Part shown: piece by piece, positions 11,191-21,480 of the stretch | Layout of the letters: the number at the start of each line of letters is the position of its first letter | Numbering within the stretch: position 1 is the first letter of the stretch | Source: Petaurus breviceps papuanus | Taxonomy: Eukaryota; Chordata; Mammalia; Diprotodontia; Petauridae | Length of the DNA: 64,000 nt | Direction of reading: 5' to 3' | NCBI GenBank assembly: GCA_028583685.1 | Contig: JAMXIF010000065.1 | Coordinates: 29,803,122-29,867,121 of the forward strand | Position numbers and translations under genes: made by a program | The notes under the pieces: model-generated | Databases searched by the model: none | Seen by the model: the letters and a program-made list of their open reading frames with translations, nothing else | Told to the model about the DNA's origin: nothing

Positions 11191-11520
11191 ATAACATTGT
11201 ATATAACACTTATATATATATATAGTTACATATAATGTTATATTTTGTTATAATATATGTCGTTATATATGTTATAACATGTACATAACATATATAACAA
11301 TATGTACACATATATAACATCCTCAATTGTTATAAGCAAAAGCATGTGTTCTATGCTGTCATAATTACACACACATATATAAATACACACATAGCTCTAC
11401 ACCATATATACATGCATATATTCACAAATATATATAATTTACATATATACATTATAATACATCCCAATATGCCCTATAAATGATATGTACTACATTTTAT
11501 ATTGTTACATGTAGTATATA
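11190..11520. repeat. AT-rich palindromic tract (ATAAC/GTTAT motifs)
   Basis: Interleaved 'gttataacattg', 'ttatatatatatata', 'ataatgttat', 'gttataacatgtacataac' and 'tatataacaatatgtacac' units. Many are self-complementary, so the region could form hairpins or cruciforms. It grades into the GATA tract that follows. Confidence 0.75.
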
Positions 11521-11612
11521 TGTAGATAGACAGACAGATAGATGATAGACAGATGATAGATAGATAGATATATAGATAGATAGATAGATGATAGACAGAA
11601 AGACAGACAGAT
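11520..11612. repeat. (GATA/GACA)n microsatellite
   Basis: Interrupted gata, gaca and gatga units (for example 'gatagatagatatatagata'). Confidence 0.9.
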
Positions 11613-12010
11613 GTTTCCTTCTGTCATTCATTGTCAAATTCTTTGAAAAGGCTACCATTAATCCTTTCTTCCATGTCCTCAGTGCCCATTCAATTTTATA
11701 TTCCTTGCAAATTGGCTTCTGACTCTTCCTTTTAGCAGAAAGTATTCTCTTCAAGGTTTGCAATGATCTCTTGATCCTTCAATACAATAGCCTTATGTCA
11801 GTTGTCATTCTTCTTGAACTCACTGAATATCTTAACATTATTACCCATCCCAATGTCTTGGATAATCTCTCTTTCCTAGCTTACCATAATGCAGCTCTTT
11901 GCTGGTGTTGCTCCTAATTCTCAGAACACTATTCAGTTCCTTTTGCTGCATTACTATCCATTCATCATTCCATAATCATGAGTCTGGCAATGTTCTCTCC
12001 TAGATTGTCT
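11612..12010 (+). mobile_element. L2 LINE fragment, sense, RT domain
   Basis: Sense match to the middle of L2 ORF2: 'aaggtttgcaatgatctctt', 'agttgtcattcttcttgaac', 'aatatcttaacattattac', 'tagcttaccataatgcagct' and 'cagttccttttgctgcatta'. This is the 'TKVTNDLL...DLSAAFDTVDH...GFHDTALSWF' part of the RT. Several frameshifts and no open frame. Confidence 0.65.
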
Positions 12011-12149
12011 TCTCCTTTCTTTCTTTAGTGATAGTCTACAACAAACTAAAATGTCTTAATATTCATAAAAATAATGCATAAAATACAGTGATTTTACTTT
12101 CCTAAAGTGTGTGCTATTTGCCATTTAGACTTTCTGACAATGAGGATGG

Positions 12150-12570
12150 ATTCCCAAAATAATGGTAAGGTCCTCCAGGTATTCCTGTTTGTGGATGATA
12201 TCATGTTGATTAGATCACTACCAGAATACTGCAGAGTATCCTTAATGTAATCCACAAACACTCAAGAGAGTTTAACCTACTTATCTCTATAAGATAAAAC
12301 AAGTGGATGAAAAAATACCTATTTCCCAGACTAGGATACACAAGTAGAAGAACAATTCACAGAACTTGTCCATCAGTTCATATACTTGGACAGACAATGA
12401 ACTGTACCTGGAATGGGATGACTGGAGAACTGGGTGGATGATATTGGGAAAACTTCATAGTGCTTTTAATGAGCCCAAATATCTCCCTGAAACAAAGTCC
12501 TATCTTTTTATATTAGTATTATTTCAGCGAGCATACTGATATTGATGATTTCTTCCATGAGGAAAGTGGC
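12150..12570 (+). mobile_element. RTE-clade LINE reverse-transcriptase remnant
   Basis: At 12188-12211 the plus strand reads F-V-D-D-I-M-L-I, the catalytic F/YxDD motif of a LINE reverse transcriptase. About 60 codons later comes Y-L, a one-base frameshift, then Q-T-M-N (RTE signature 'YLGQTM'). R-T-G-W-M-I-L-G-K-L (RTE 'AGWAAFGKL') and L-K-Q-S-type sequence follow. Motif order and spacing fit RTE-1 of marsupials better than BovB. Its 3' end beyond 12570 is not clear. Confidence 0.68.
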
Positions 12571-13280
12571 ATAAAAGATATCAATTATCACTTGCATGAG
12601 TGAAGTAGCATAAAGTATATATGTTCATGACCCCAAAAAATGAAGCAAACCAATCTTATAGCAGGACAGAGAGCTAAAGGACAAACAGCCACCATATTGT
12701 TGTAATATCTATGAAACAGTAAAATTATCAAAAGGTGATCTATCCAGTGCATTGGAGAGATCTTCATGAAAGATTTATGGAGATATGAAAGTGAAAATTA
12801 CAGATGCTGAGAAACAGAGAGGATGTGACCTAGGGAAGGTATGGGAGTACTACTACTCAGTGGATCATTAATGGATCAAAGTAAGAACATCACACGACAC
12901 AGTGAGAAAAACAGAATCTGTGTCTATTGCTGAACCAACATGATCATATTGATGATATCTACAACTCAAAGTACTTACTATTTTCATGTAAACTATGAGC
13001 TTTGCAAGTAAGTAATAAAGGGCATTTGGATGAAATATAATTCCACCCTTCCAGAAACAATCTGTGTAATTACTAGCTATCTGTCTCTATTGAAGAGTCC
13101 TTTTTTTTTTTTTGGTGTTTACTTTGGGACCCAGAATCTTCCATAGTAATATGTATCATATGAATATAGGCAAGTATATTACAAATAGACTACATGTGAA
13201 GCTAAGCTTCTGCACAATTTGTTTTGGGTAACCAGGCTAGAAAATAAAAGCCACATTCCTTCTAAATTTCAGCACTATAC
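12571..13280. other. No firm feature, possibly continued RTE LINE
   Basis: Sequence directly downstream of the RTE RT motifs, with no repeat landmark I can name. The spacing would suit the RTE C-terminal domain, but translated similarity is too weak to claim. Confidence 0.3.
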
Positions 13281-13283
13281 TAC

Positions 13284-13425
13284 TAAATGAATGAATGAAT
13301 GAATGAAACATTTATTAAGCACCTACTATGTACAAATCACTGTGCTAAACACTAAGGATATAAATATGGAAGTAGGATAGTCCCTGTTCTCGAGGAGCTC
13401 ATATGCTAATAACACATAGAAAGTG
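13284..13425 (-). mobile_element. L2 LINE 3' end, antisense
   Basis: Starts with a short (GAAT)n tail then 'aaacatttattaagcaccta', 'ctatgtacaaatcactgtgc', 'cctgttctcgaggagctca': the L2 terminus read backwards. The (GAAT)n repeat is the known terminal repeat type of L2. Confidence 0.88.
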
Positions 13426-13599
13426 TTCAGCTGCAAGTCAGATGGAAAACTCCCATGTTTCTTAGAGTACAATGGCAAAGTATATAAGAATGCTCCTTCC
13501 TTAATGTCATTTCTACTGATAAAGTCAAACCAGTTTCTGATGGTGAACCATTTGACAGTGGCAAACACTTTTTAGGCAAGAACTTTCTTTTCTGAGTGT

Positions 13600-13800
13600 A
13601 GATTCCCTTAGGAAGTGTTAAAATTGCACAAAATCTTAAGGATTCTTTAGTATAACCACTCATTTTACAGATGTGGCAATTGAGGTCCTAAAAAGTGACA
13701 TGAGATATTCAAGGTTATATAACCAGTAAGGGGCAGATTCTGAATTTAATACCAAGTCTTTTGATACCATATCCCATCTTCTGTCCACTATAGAAGATAT
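13600..13800 (-). mobile_element. MIR3/L3-type tail repeat, antisense
   Basis: 'taaccactcattttacagat', 'gaggtcctaaaaagtgaca', 'aaccagtaaggggcagattc', 'ccatcttctgtccacta': order of an antisense CORE-SINE or L3-tail element. Confidence 0.6.
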
Positions 13801-13830
13801 TTTAAATGCAAGTCTCCATCAACCTGCTGT

Positions 13831-13850
13831 GTGTGTGTGTGTGTCTCTGT
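13831..13850. repeat. (GT)n microsatellite
   Basis: About nine perfect GT units. Confidence 0.9.
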
Positions 13851-13999
13851 GTTCCTTAACAAGAGTGGCCATTGCTTCTATGTTCCCAGAAGAAGAAATT
13901 TCCTTTAAACAAGTTTTCCTGTCTTTATTTCTCTGTAAAGAACCAATGAACTTGGGGAGGAAGAGGAGCTGAGAATATCAATTGAGTATACACACAGTC

Positions 14000-14255
14000 A
14001 TCATTATTATTAAGTTGTTTTTCAGTTGTGTCCAACTAGCTTTGACCTTATTTGGGTTTTGTTGTTGTTTGACAGAGAGAGTGGAGAGGTCTGCCATTTC
14101 CTTTTTCAGATGAGGAACTGAGGCAAACAGCGTTAAGTGACTTGCCCAGGGTCACACATTTGTAAGTATCTGAGGCTGGATTTGAAATCATGAAGATGAG
14201 CCTTCTTGAATTCAGGCCTAGTACTCAATCCACTTCACTCCCTAGTTACCCCTAC
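14000..14255 (-). mobile_element. Mar1-type CORE-SINE, full length
   Basis: Antisense copy: 'tcagttgtgtccaactagct', 'ttatttgggttttg', 'cagatgaggaactgaggcaa', 'aagtgacttgcccagggtca', 'ctgaggctggatttgaaatc', ending 'ctagttacccct'. The 'gttgtgtccaact' phrase is the BovB-like tail. Confidence 0.88.
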
Positions 14256-14800
14256 AGTCTTTATACTGGCGCATGATTTCCATGGTTCTGAGACTCTACC
14301 ATTATTCATCCCTTAATGACAATCTGAGAGAGGAAAGGAATACATATTAAACCTCCTACACATAGAAGGTACATAACTAATTATTGGGTTTTTTTGTGGC
14401 TTTTTGTTTGTTTTTTTTTTTGTTTTTGTTTTTTGTCAATGGAAGAAGCTAAAATCAAAGCTAAGATTTCTCTTTTAGTCACTTAAACAGGGATCAACAG
14501 AAAATAATCCCTATAAGTGGAATCTCTGGACAGAGGCAATTCCTAATCAAGAAAAGGGGAAAGGAAATGGATGATATGCAGAAGAATGATCAGATGTTAA
14601 TTCCTTAAAGCACTACTTTTTAAATTACATTTCCAGTTGGGAATCCTTGTCTTCAATACAAATGTAGATTTTTTTTTCAGGTTGAAAAGTTCATGATGCG
14701 GTTTAAACACATATACACATAAAAGTATATATACACAGTCACATTACACACTAAATACATACATACACACACAAACACACAGAGTATCCCTGAATCCAGA
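14256..14800. other. No gene; T-run and CA-rich patches
   Basis: A long G/T-rich run near 14390-14435 and a CA/TA-rich patch at 14700-14790 ('acatacacacacaaacac'). No recognisable repeat otherwise. Confidence 0.45.
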
Positions 14801-15240
14801 GGCAATCCATAAAGTCTGTGTGCTTAATTGCCATAAAGAACTCACTGAGCAAAGCCTTTGTCTGCTGAATGGGAAAGGGGATGCCGCAGATTACTGGTTT
14901 GTCTTCAAGGCAAGATCAAATTGCTGACCTTCTAATTATATTGGGCCCAACAAGAGCGGAACTTACTGAATGGCCTTCCTAATTCTGGAGCTCAGAAATC
15001 CAATTAAAACTGGAGCTATTATGCTTACGGGCCAATCTGCACAAGGTTCATTATATTGGAGGCTTGCAAAATGGTCTTGTAACTAATGACTATGCATTGT
15101 CTACTTCCCCCATATTCAGGCTGATATCATCTATCTAAATATAAACAAATCAGATCAGTGTCAAATCAAAGCCCTGACAGAACCAAGATTGAACTTAATG
15201 CATATTTCATTTTGAACTAGCTCAAATATATCTATCAATC
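14800..15240. other. Repeat-poor island, candidate conserved non-coding sequence
   Basis: About 440 bases with no repeat landmark, balanced composition and an unusual density of homeodomain-type and other palindromic short motifs ('ccttctaattatattg', 'ccaattaaaactgg', 'tgcttaattgcc', 'gggcccaac'). There is no coding frame of note. The texture resembles vertebrate conserved enhancers, but that is an impression. Confidence 0.38.
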
Positions 15241-16255
15241 TAAGCAGACATGAAAAAAAACAAACAAAAAAACCCCGCTTCCTTGTTGTAGAAGATGCAG
15301 TTTGCACAAATACACCCTATCTGTGGAGACAGTGGGAACACCATTCTCTCTTCCCTCACTCTCAAAATGAATGATATTGGAGACTGGGGGGTGGAGGGGA
15401 CAGGCAATGACAGCTATTGGAACTGGACAAGCATCACATGCTTCACACCCCATCCCTCCAACTTAAGGGGGTAGAGGGTAAGTAACAACAAAAGATGACA
15501 AGTCACCTTAATAGTAGCTTAAAAGTTATGTTGCAATATTTTAGAGAGATTCTTAGGGAGAAATAAGATGCTGTACTGACTCCTTTCAGACGGAATGTTC
15601 CTGCTTGTAAAGGATATTTTTTTGGCCAAATATAAAGGGAGAAAGGTCATTACAGTTTATAGTCACAATATGAAAACCTAGAATTGGTGTCAGCCACTCT
15701 CTTGGAATTGTAAAGTGACAGGGACAAACCTCTAGCCATGTCCCATTTACACTGAGGAACCTTTCCTACTTTCTTTAATTTTTAGGGTCCCCCTTCTTCC
15801 TTCTGTTATCCTGTATACATGTATTGATTTTACATGCTGTTTTCTTCATACCCATCAAATAACCCTCTTGAGTGTATTCATCCTCCCTCTTGGTCAAATG
15901 TCCTTCTGATGGCAGAGCCTGCTTTACATTTTGTAATTTTATATCCAATGTCTTGGGCATTTTAGGTGCCTAATAAATTTCCCTTGGATTGGTAGTCAAC
16001 TGAGAAGAAGTCTTTGGTGTGGGGACATATCACTACAATTTTGACTAAGGGAGAACAGTGTTTTCTCCTAGACAGAAAAATTAGGAGAAAAAAAATAAAC
16101 TTTCTCTGATAACATAAATTGTGCCCAGTGCACAGCAACATGTGTTTAGGTAAATAAATACATGCATACATAAATACAAAGACATATAGGGGGCAGATCA
16201 TGAATAATTAGGTGATAGATGATATATAATTAGATAGAGAATCTAAATAGAAGAA
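15241..16255. other. No feature recognised
   Basis: Mixed sequence with small A-rich patches. Short frames at 15235-15453 and 15775-15960 have no recognisable family. Nothing repeat-like was identified. Confidence 0.4.
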
Positions 16256-16261
16256 TCTGGG

Positions 16262-16405
16262 ATATATGGATACTGTGTTGGACCTGGAGTAAAGAGGACC
16301 CAGGTTCTAGCCCTGCCTCTGACACTAAATGACCTCTCACCCTTAGTTTCTTTCACTGTAAAATAGAGGAAATTGAGTAGTAATCTATTTCCAGAGCTAT
16401 TGAGT
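16262..16405 (+). mobile_element. MIR-type SINE
   Basis: Sense order: 'tggacctggagtaaagagga', 'caggttctagccctgcctct', 'ctcacccttagtttctttca', 'gtaaaatagaggaaattgag'. Confidence 0.75.
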
Positions 16406-16419
16406 CAATCAGGGGGATG

Positions 16420-16490
16420 GAAGGAACAAGCCTTTATTAAACATCTACTCTGCCAGGTACTGTCCTAAACACTCTACAAGTCTAAAAAAA
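16420..16490 (-). mobile_element. L2 LINE 3' end, antisense
   Basis: 'caagcctttattaaacatct' then 'actctgccaggtactgtcct': the L2 terminus in reverse, about 70 bp. Confidence 0.75.
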
Positions 16491-17325
16491 ATAAGCAAAT
16501 ATTAATGAATTCATTTGCCAACCTTCAAGTGCTACATAAATGTCAGTTAATATTCATGGAAGATGAATGATTTCTCAGTCCAAATGTAAATCAACACAAA
16601 AAAAAACACAAACAGGTGTAACACAAATACCCAGCCCTTGTGTATCTCTTTACAGGAAATGTCTTCTCATCACTAACAGAGACAATGCCTATCCTGATAC
16701 CCATCCAATTTCCCCATTAGTGCCGTCCAACGGAGTGAATTTCAAATCATCCTGGAAGTGAAAAAGTTAGACAGTGCCTTGTAGAGAGCTTGGTCGACTT
16801 TATTAAGGATTCATTTCCATTTTTAATCTAGACTTTCAAGGGATATGTCAGATACTGACAGCTTACAGAGATGAATAGGATGACAGTGGTCATTACAGTA
16901 AAATAAATTCTAGGGCATTGGAATGAATATTCTTGTCTTCTCATTGCATTTACATAATTTCTAAATGCACTAAGAATGGGAAGCATTGTTCATTTGGTTG
17001 CAATTACGGTGTTTTTTGTTTTGTTTTGCTTTGTTTTTTTCATATTTTGCTTTAGAACAATTAGCAGCACCAACAAAACTCTGGATAAACAATGTCTGGA
17101 GAAAAATGGGAGCTCTAAGGTTTACTGATATGATATTTGAGGAAGGCTTCCATTGTGTTGTCACTGTTTCCATGAAGAAGGGAGCATGGATAACATTATC
17201 AGGATGAAGAAATTATAGAATATGCCAGAAAGTAGAGAGGGATAAGAGGAAAAGGAGAATAAAATTAATTACAATATCAATGACTCAAATTTCTAAAGTA
17301 TATGGTAGGTGGGGAAATGATCAAA
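16491..17325. other. No feature recognised
   Basis: The 73-codon plus frame at 16986-17207 and the overlapping minus frame match nothing known to me. No repeat identified. Confidence 0.4.
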
Positions 17326-17640
17326 ACCACCAATTCAAATATGGAAGAAGTGAGACTAAAGAATTTAAGTGACTTACCAGTAGTCATGTGACTAGTGAAG
17401 GCCTAAGCCAAGACTATGGATATTGGGCAAGAGACTCCTGGACTAGAAAGGGACCTAGAGATCACATGATAGATTTAAATTGGGAGAACATCTTGGAGTT
17501 CATCTGGCCCAACTCCCTTATTGAAGAGATAAAGAAAATTTTATCTACAGAGTTTAAATGACATAAGATCAGATAGGTAGAGTCTGACCTGATATTTAAA
17601 GCCAATCTCTTTCTCTCAGCATGGATTTGGAATCTGAGGG
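17326..17640 (-). mobile_element. Two decayed MIR3/L3-type tail repeats
   Basis: 17330-17440 holds 'aagtgacttaccagtagtc' and 'tgactagtgaaggcctaagc'. 17440-17620 holds 'gactagaaagggacctagag', 'ttcatctggcccaactccct' and 'agtttaaatgacataagat'. Both are antisense CORE/L3-tail phrases and are old. Confidence 0.5.
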
Positions 17641-17809
17641 TTTAATTAGGGCAATTGGACAGTTCAGTAGGTAAAGTGCTTAGTTTGTGTTCTAGGAGAT
17701 GTTGAAGGTTGGACTGGATATCTTATGAAGTCCTGTCTTCTATTCATATTTTGTTTTCTTTTAATGCCAAAGAAAGAGATATAGCTATAAGATCACAGAT
17801 CCTAGGACA

Positions 17810-17965
17810 GCCACCTCACTTTGCAAATGAGGAAAGTGGAGCTAAAAAAGGTTAAGAAAATTCCCTAATTATATAGAGGTAGTAAATGACAGCACCTGGA
17901 TTTGAACTTGGGCCCTTCAACTCTAAATCTATTTTTCTCTCCACTTCAGCTTGTTCTGTGGAATC
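17810..17965 (-). mobile_element. MIR-type SINE, antisense
   Basis: 'gcaaatgaggaaagtggagc', 'aaaggttaagaaaattccct', 'gtagtaaatgacagcacctg', 'gatttgaacttgggcccttc'. Typical antisense MIR order. Confidence 0.75.
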
Positions 17966-18189
17966 ACTGAAATAACTGGGCAAGGAAAGTGATACATTTA
18001 AAATTCACAGAGTCTCACAAAACTGTATTGATATCAGAATGCTAAATGACCCAGGAAATAGGTGAAATAATTTTTTTTAAACTACTACTCTATTTCCATC
18101 ATTAGCATATATTTTAAGCGTAAAAACTTCAAGTTGTTTGAGCTATTATTGTCAAATAATTAAATTTGCCATTGATCCGCCCAAAGCTT

Positions 18190-18930
18190 TACTTCTTTAA
18201 AATGAAAATTAGCATTTATAGAGTGCTTCATGTTTTCCAAAGTTCTTTACATATGTTACCTCATTTGATCCTCACAACTCTGAGATATAGGTATGTAATG
18301 GGAATGGGAATTTGAAGATCTCCCCCCCCCCTTAACAAGCCTTCCCTGCTTAGAAATTTGAATTTGAAGGCCTTCCCTGCTTAGAAAATATACTCTGCCC
18401 CCTAATAGGCTGAATGTAATCACATGGAACCTCTGGTGGGAGGAAGTTGCTGAAGGGTGGAGCAGAGCCCATAGGAAGCTGGGAGTCAGAGTAGCTAGAC
18501 AGGGTTGGGAAGAGAGGATGCATCCCAAGGGAGCAAGCTTCTGAGTAAAGGTTGGTTTGTGGGAAGACTAAAGGATGATGTGGCTCTCTGTGCTATTGTG
18601 GCTTATTAACTTATTGGCTACTATGCTGGAATAGGCCCACTGGTTTTGGGATTTGGTTTTCTGGTACCTGGATAAATGTTTTGCTTCTGTCTTCTATATG
18701 GAAAATCTGTTTTATTTTGTGATTGAGTACCATGCAAGTATATTTATAGTGATAATTGGTGCTGTGAATATTGCATTGGTGCTACAAGGTGTTATTATAA
18801 TTTCCATTTTACAGATGAGGAAACTGAGACTGAGAGAAGCTGTGCCTCATCCAGAATCATCCTGGTAGAAAGTGTCTGAAGTAGAGCTCAGTGACTCCAA
18901 GATCAGTACTCCAGATACTGGACTACCTCA
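18190..18930 (-). mobile_element. MIR/Ther-1 SINE, antisense, split by a solo LTR
   Basis: Left part 18190-18293 ('gcatttatagagtgcttcat', 'acctcatttgatcctcacaa', 'gagatataggta'). Right part from 18787 ('aggtgttattataatttcca', 'ttacagatgaggaaactgag'). The two halves join into one continuous antisense MIR once the LTR at 18294-18786 is set aside, so the LTR is the younger of the two. Confidence 0.85.
18294..18786 (+). mobile_element. Solo LTR of an endogenous retrovirus-like element (fossil)
   Basis: Begins TGTAATGGGAATG and ends GGTGCTACA (TG...CA). It is flanked by a 5-bp target duplication (aggta at 18289-18293, aggtg at 18787-18791). The first ~130 bp resemble the LTRs at 36822 and 52346; the 3' half differs, so it is a related subfamily. 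No internal retroviral region is present, so it is a solo LTR. Orientation is taken from the shared 5' end. The 5-bp duplication fits ERVK- or ERVL-like integration, but the family is unknown. Confidence 0.75.
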
Positions 18931-19032
18931 AATTTTTTAATAGCACTTTTTTATTTGTTTGTTTAATGGAAAGTTAAATTTCAGTCAAAATCAGTAATGG
19001 GGTTTGGTATATATCACTTAAAAAAAATAATT

Positions 19033-19297
19033 GGCTGGGCATGGTGACCCATCCCTGTAAGCCCTTCTCATGGGGAGGCTGAGTCTGATGGCTGCTGTGG
19101 GCTCAGGAGTTCTATGGTGCAATAGAGTTAAAGACAAAGGATTGTTCCTACTGAACCTGGCTCAAAAATAGAGCTTCGAGCCACCAGGCTGAATAAGAAG
19201 AGAGAAACTCAACCAGGTCAGAAATACTGAGTGGGTTAAAGCTTCCATACCAATCAGCAGTGGGGTCAGGCATGTGAGCGGTTGTACTTCTATACCT
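19033..19297 (+). pseudogene. RN7SL: 7SL (SRP) RNA retropseudogene, near full length
   Basis: 7SL is the RNA scaffold of the signal recognition particle, which targets ribosomes to the ER. Landmarks run in order: 'ggctgggcatggtgacccat' (5' Alu domain), 'gggaggctgagtctgatgg', 'gggctcaggagttct', then the S domain 'gccaccaggctgaataagaa', 'aaccaggtcagaaatactga', 'accaatcagcagtggggtca', 'ggcatgtgagcggttgtact'. Both domains are present, so this is a copy of 7SL itself and not an Alu/B1-type SINE. Changes in the paired 5' loops (such as 'cttctcatgggg') and loss of the last ~25 nt make it non-functional. An A-rich stretch follows, then the SINE dimer at 19313. No target duplication was established. 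Confidence 0.85.
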
Positions 19298-19312
19298 AAG
19301 AAAAGAGAAAAA

Positions 19313-19614
19313 GGGGGCAGCCAGGTAGCACAGAGAGTGGGAGCACCAGCTCCAGCGTTGAGAGGACCTGGAGATCAAATCCCGGGCTCAGACACTTAGC
19401 ACCCACCCAGAAACACCTGGCCGAGTAACCTTGAGCAAGTTACTTAACCCCAATTGCTTAGGGGCGGCCAGGTGGCTCAGCGAGTAAGAGCACCGGCTCC
19501 AGTGTCGGGATGACCTGGATCAAATCCGGGCTCAGATACTCAGCACCACACCCAGAAATAACTGGCCGTGTAACCTTGAGCAAGTTATTTAACCCCTATT
19601 GCTTAAAAAAAAAA
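19313..19614 (+). mobile_element. Head-to-tail dimeric 'ggggcggcc' SINE (copy 1)
   Basis: Left unit 19313-19460 (acacctgg variant; 'ggtagcacagagagtg') is joined directly at 'attgctta' to right unit 19461-19614 (aaataactgg variant; 'ggtggctcagcgagtaag'), with no A-linker. Only the right unit has an A tail. The right unit carries a 'cctggatcaaatcc' form, shorter than the 'cctggggatcaaatc' of monomers; the dimer at 50414 has the same change. Both units keep A- and B-box-like Pol III motifs. Approximate flanking repeats are A/G-rich ('gagaaaaa'). Confidence 0.9.
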
Positions 19615-19624
19615 GAGAGAGAAA

Positions 19625-19950
19625 AATACTCTCTGTCTCTGTTTCTTTCTCTCTTTATATTCATATATTTTGTGTATTTATGACTTTATATTATAGATTA
19701 TACATATTATATTATGGATGTTATATATAAATATACATGTTTTATATACACAGGTGCACATATATACACATACACACATACACATATATGCATATGTATG
19801 TGTTAACAAACATTATTTTTCTCCCTTCCACCTCTCCTCTCTCCCTACTTTTGTGCGGTGAGAAAGAAAAAAATATATATATATTTTTTATATATATACA
19901 TATATATTACATATACATATATATGTATATATATATATATTAATTGTCAA
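19625..19950. repeat. AT/ATAC-rich simple-sequence tract
   Basis: Imperfect (TA)n, (ATAC)n and CTCT units, ending 'atatatgtatatatatatat'. Y/I-rich reading frames across it are not genes. Confidence 0.85.
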
Positions 19951-20335
19951 GTAAAACAAGTTGTCATATTAACCATGTCCAAAAATGTGAAGAGTTGGCC
20001 AGAGCTACATGGAAACACCCAACATCTGACTAAGAGAAATCGGAGGAACTCATGTACTTCTGACCAACAGCAACCAAAAGGGAGAGGAGGAAGAAAACAA
20101 AATCTGGCTACCTGGCAACAAGGCGTCCTTTGCTGCCACTGAGGCTTAATTTTGTAGGTGGGTGATATTTTCTGCTTTTCCTACCTATCAACTCCCCTTG
20201 ACATTGATATTTGAAAGCGAACAAATCTCATACATCTAAACTTTTTTTTTTAGAAGGTTGCATTCTCAAGGAAGAAGAGAACAATTATCCCTGTGCCTAG
20301 ACACTATCCAGAAATCTCCTGGTTCTTAGTATTGA
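19951..20335. other. No feature recognised
   Basis: No repeat landmark. The frame across 19858-20142 starts inside the simple repeat and has no known family. Confidence 0.4.
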
Positions 20336-20490
20336 TTGTTTCTATATCTCATTTGACAACTCATTATTGCCTTTGCTATTGTGTTTCTTTGAAGATAGGC
20401 TCCTCAGTGCCTGATGTTATCCTCAGCACCAAGCATAGTGTCTGACCCACAATAGATGCTCAATTAATACCTCTTGATTCAGTGTATTGT
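20336..20490 (+). mobile_element. L2 LINE 3' end, sense
   Basis: 'gaagataggctcctcagtgc', 'ctcagcaccaagcatagtgt', 'acaatagatgctcaattaat': the L2 terminus in sense, decayed. Confidence 0.72.
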
Positions 20491-21480
20491 AGTTTAACTT
20501 TGTTTAATATTTTTAACAATCTGTCTACCTACAGAGGAAGCTCCTTCTGGGCAGGAACTATATCTTCAGTTAGCAACTCTTTTTTGTAAATACCAACTAC
20601 TGAATGTAGAAGAAGCCATGATAAACCCTCCACCGTAACCCCACTAGATCAGACATGGTGACTTGCACAGACTAGACACTTATAACATATGTTAAATTCA
20701 AGTAGTCAGAGACATAAAACTTGAAATATGAAAGATAATTAAGAATTCATCTGGTTCAGAAAATACTTACTTTTTTTCTAGAAATTCCCAAGAAATAACA
20801 TCCCATTTCCAACAATGAAACTCAAAGCTTCACGCGTCTATACGCAAATGTATAATCACTACCAGGCAACAGCCTTGTTCCCATTGACTTCTTTCGATGA
20901 CAAACATCTGCTTCTGCCCCCAATGTCTATTTAAGGATAACTTCACGCTTGTTACTTAGCTTCCAGTGTTCACTGGTCCTTCTTCCATTTGCATCAGTCT
21001 GTCAAGCTCTAACCTCCTCAAATATTTCAATATTCCCCTTTGCTTCTTCAGATGCCTTTTCTCCCCTACTTTTACAATGAAGCTCTTTTCGTTCTTTCAC
21101 ATTCATTTTTAATTCTTTTTAAAGAAACACCTCATTCAATTATGGCCTGGAGAGGTAGGGCCAGTTCTTGAGCACCTTTTGCTTCTTTTCTAAGAGGGAG
21201 GCCTTACACTTAAACTTACAGATTATACTTGTAGCCATTGGGATAACAATGACATGGACACAAAAGAAAGTTGAACCTTGGAGCATTTATTGAAAGTCAT
21301 CAAAAAAGTTTTATAGTTTTCCATACTTGAGTGAATCAGGATCTCTCAGTCCTTTGCTAGTAAATCCAGTGAATAATTCTCCTTTCTAATAAAGTACATT
21401 TAAGTGAAATAAATTGATACATTGGTGATATTTGAAAATAAATGCCTCCTTCCACATCTATATTCATCCACCTATCTGCT
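20491..21480. other. No feature recognised apart from a possible second L2 tail
   Basis: 'gaggaagctccttctgggca' (near 20535) may be another L2-tail scrap. The remainder is T/C-rich ordinary sequence without a coding signal. Confidence 0.35.

Noticed and set aside
11520-11612. Regularly spaced short repeats suggestive of CRISPR
   Set aside because: A GATA/GACA microsatellite with no spacer-repeat structure; the genome is a vertebrate.
19033-19297. Primate-type Alu element
   Set aside because: It contains the 7SL S domain as well as the Alu domain, so it is a copy of 7SL RNA itself.
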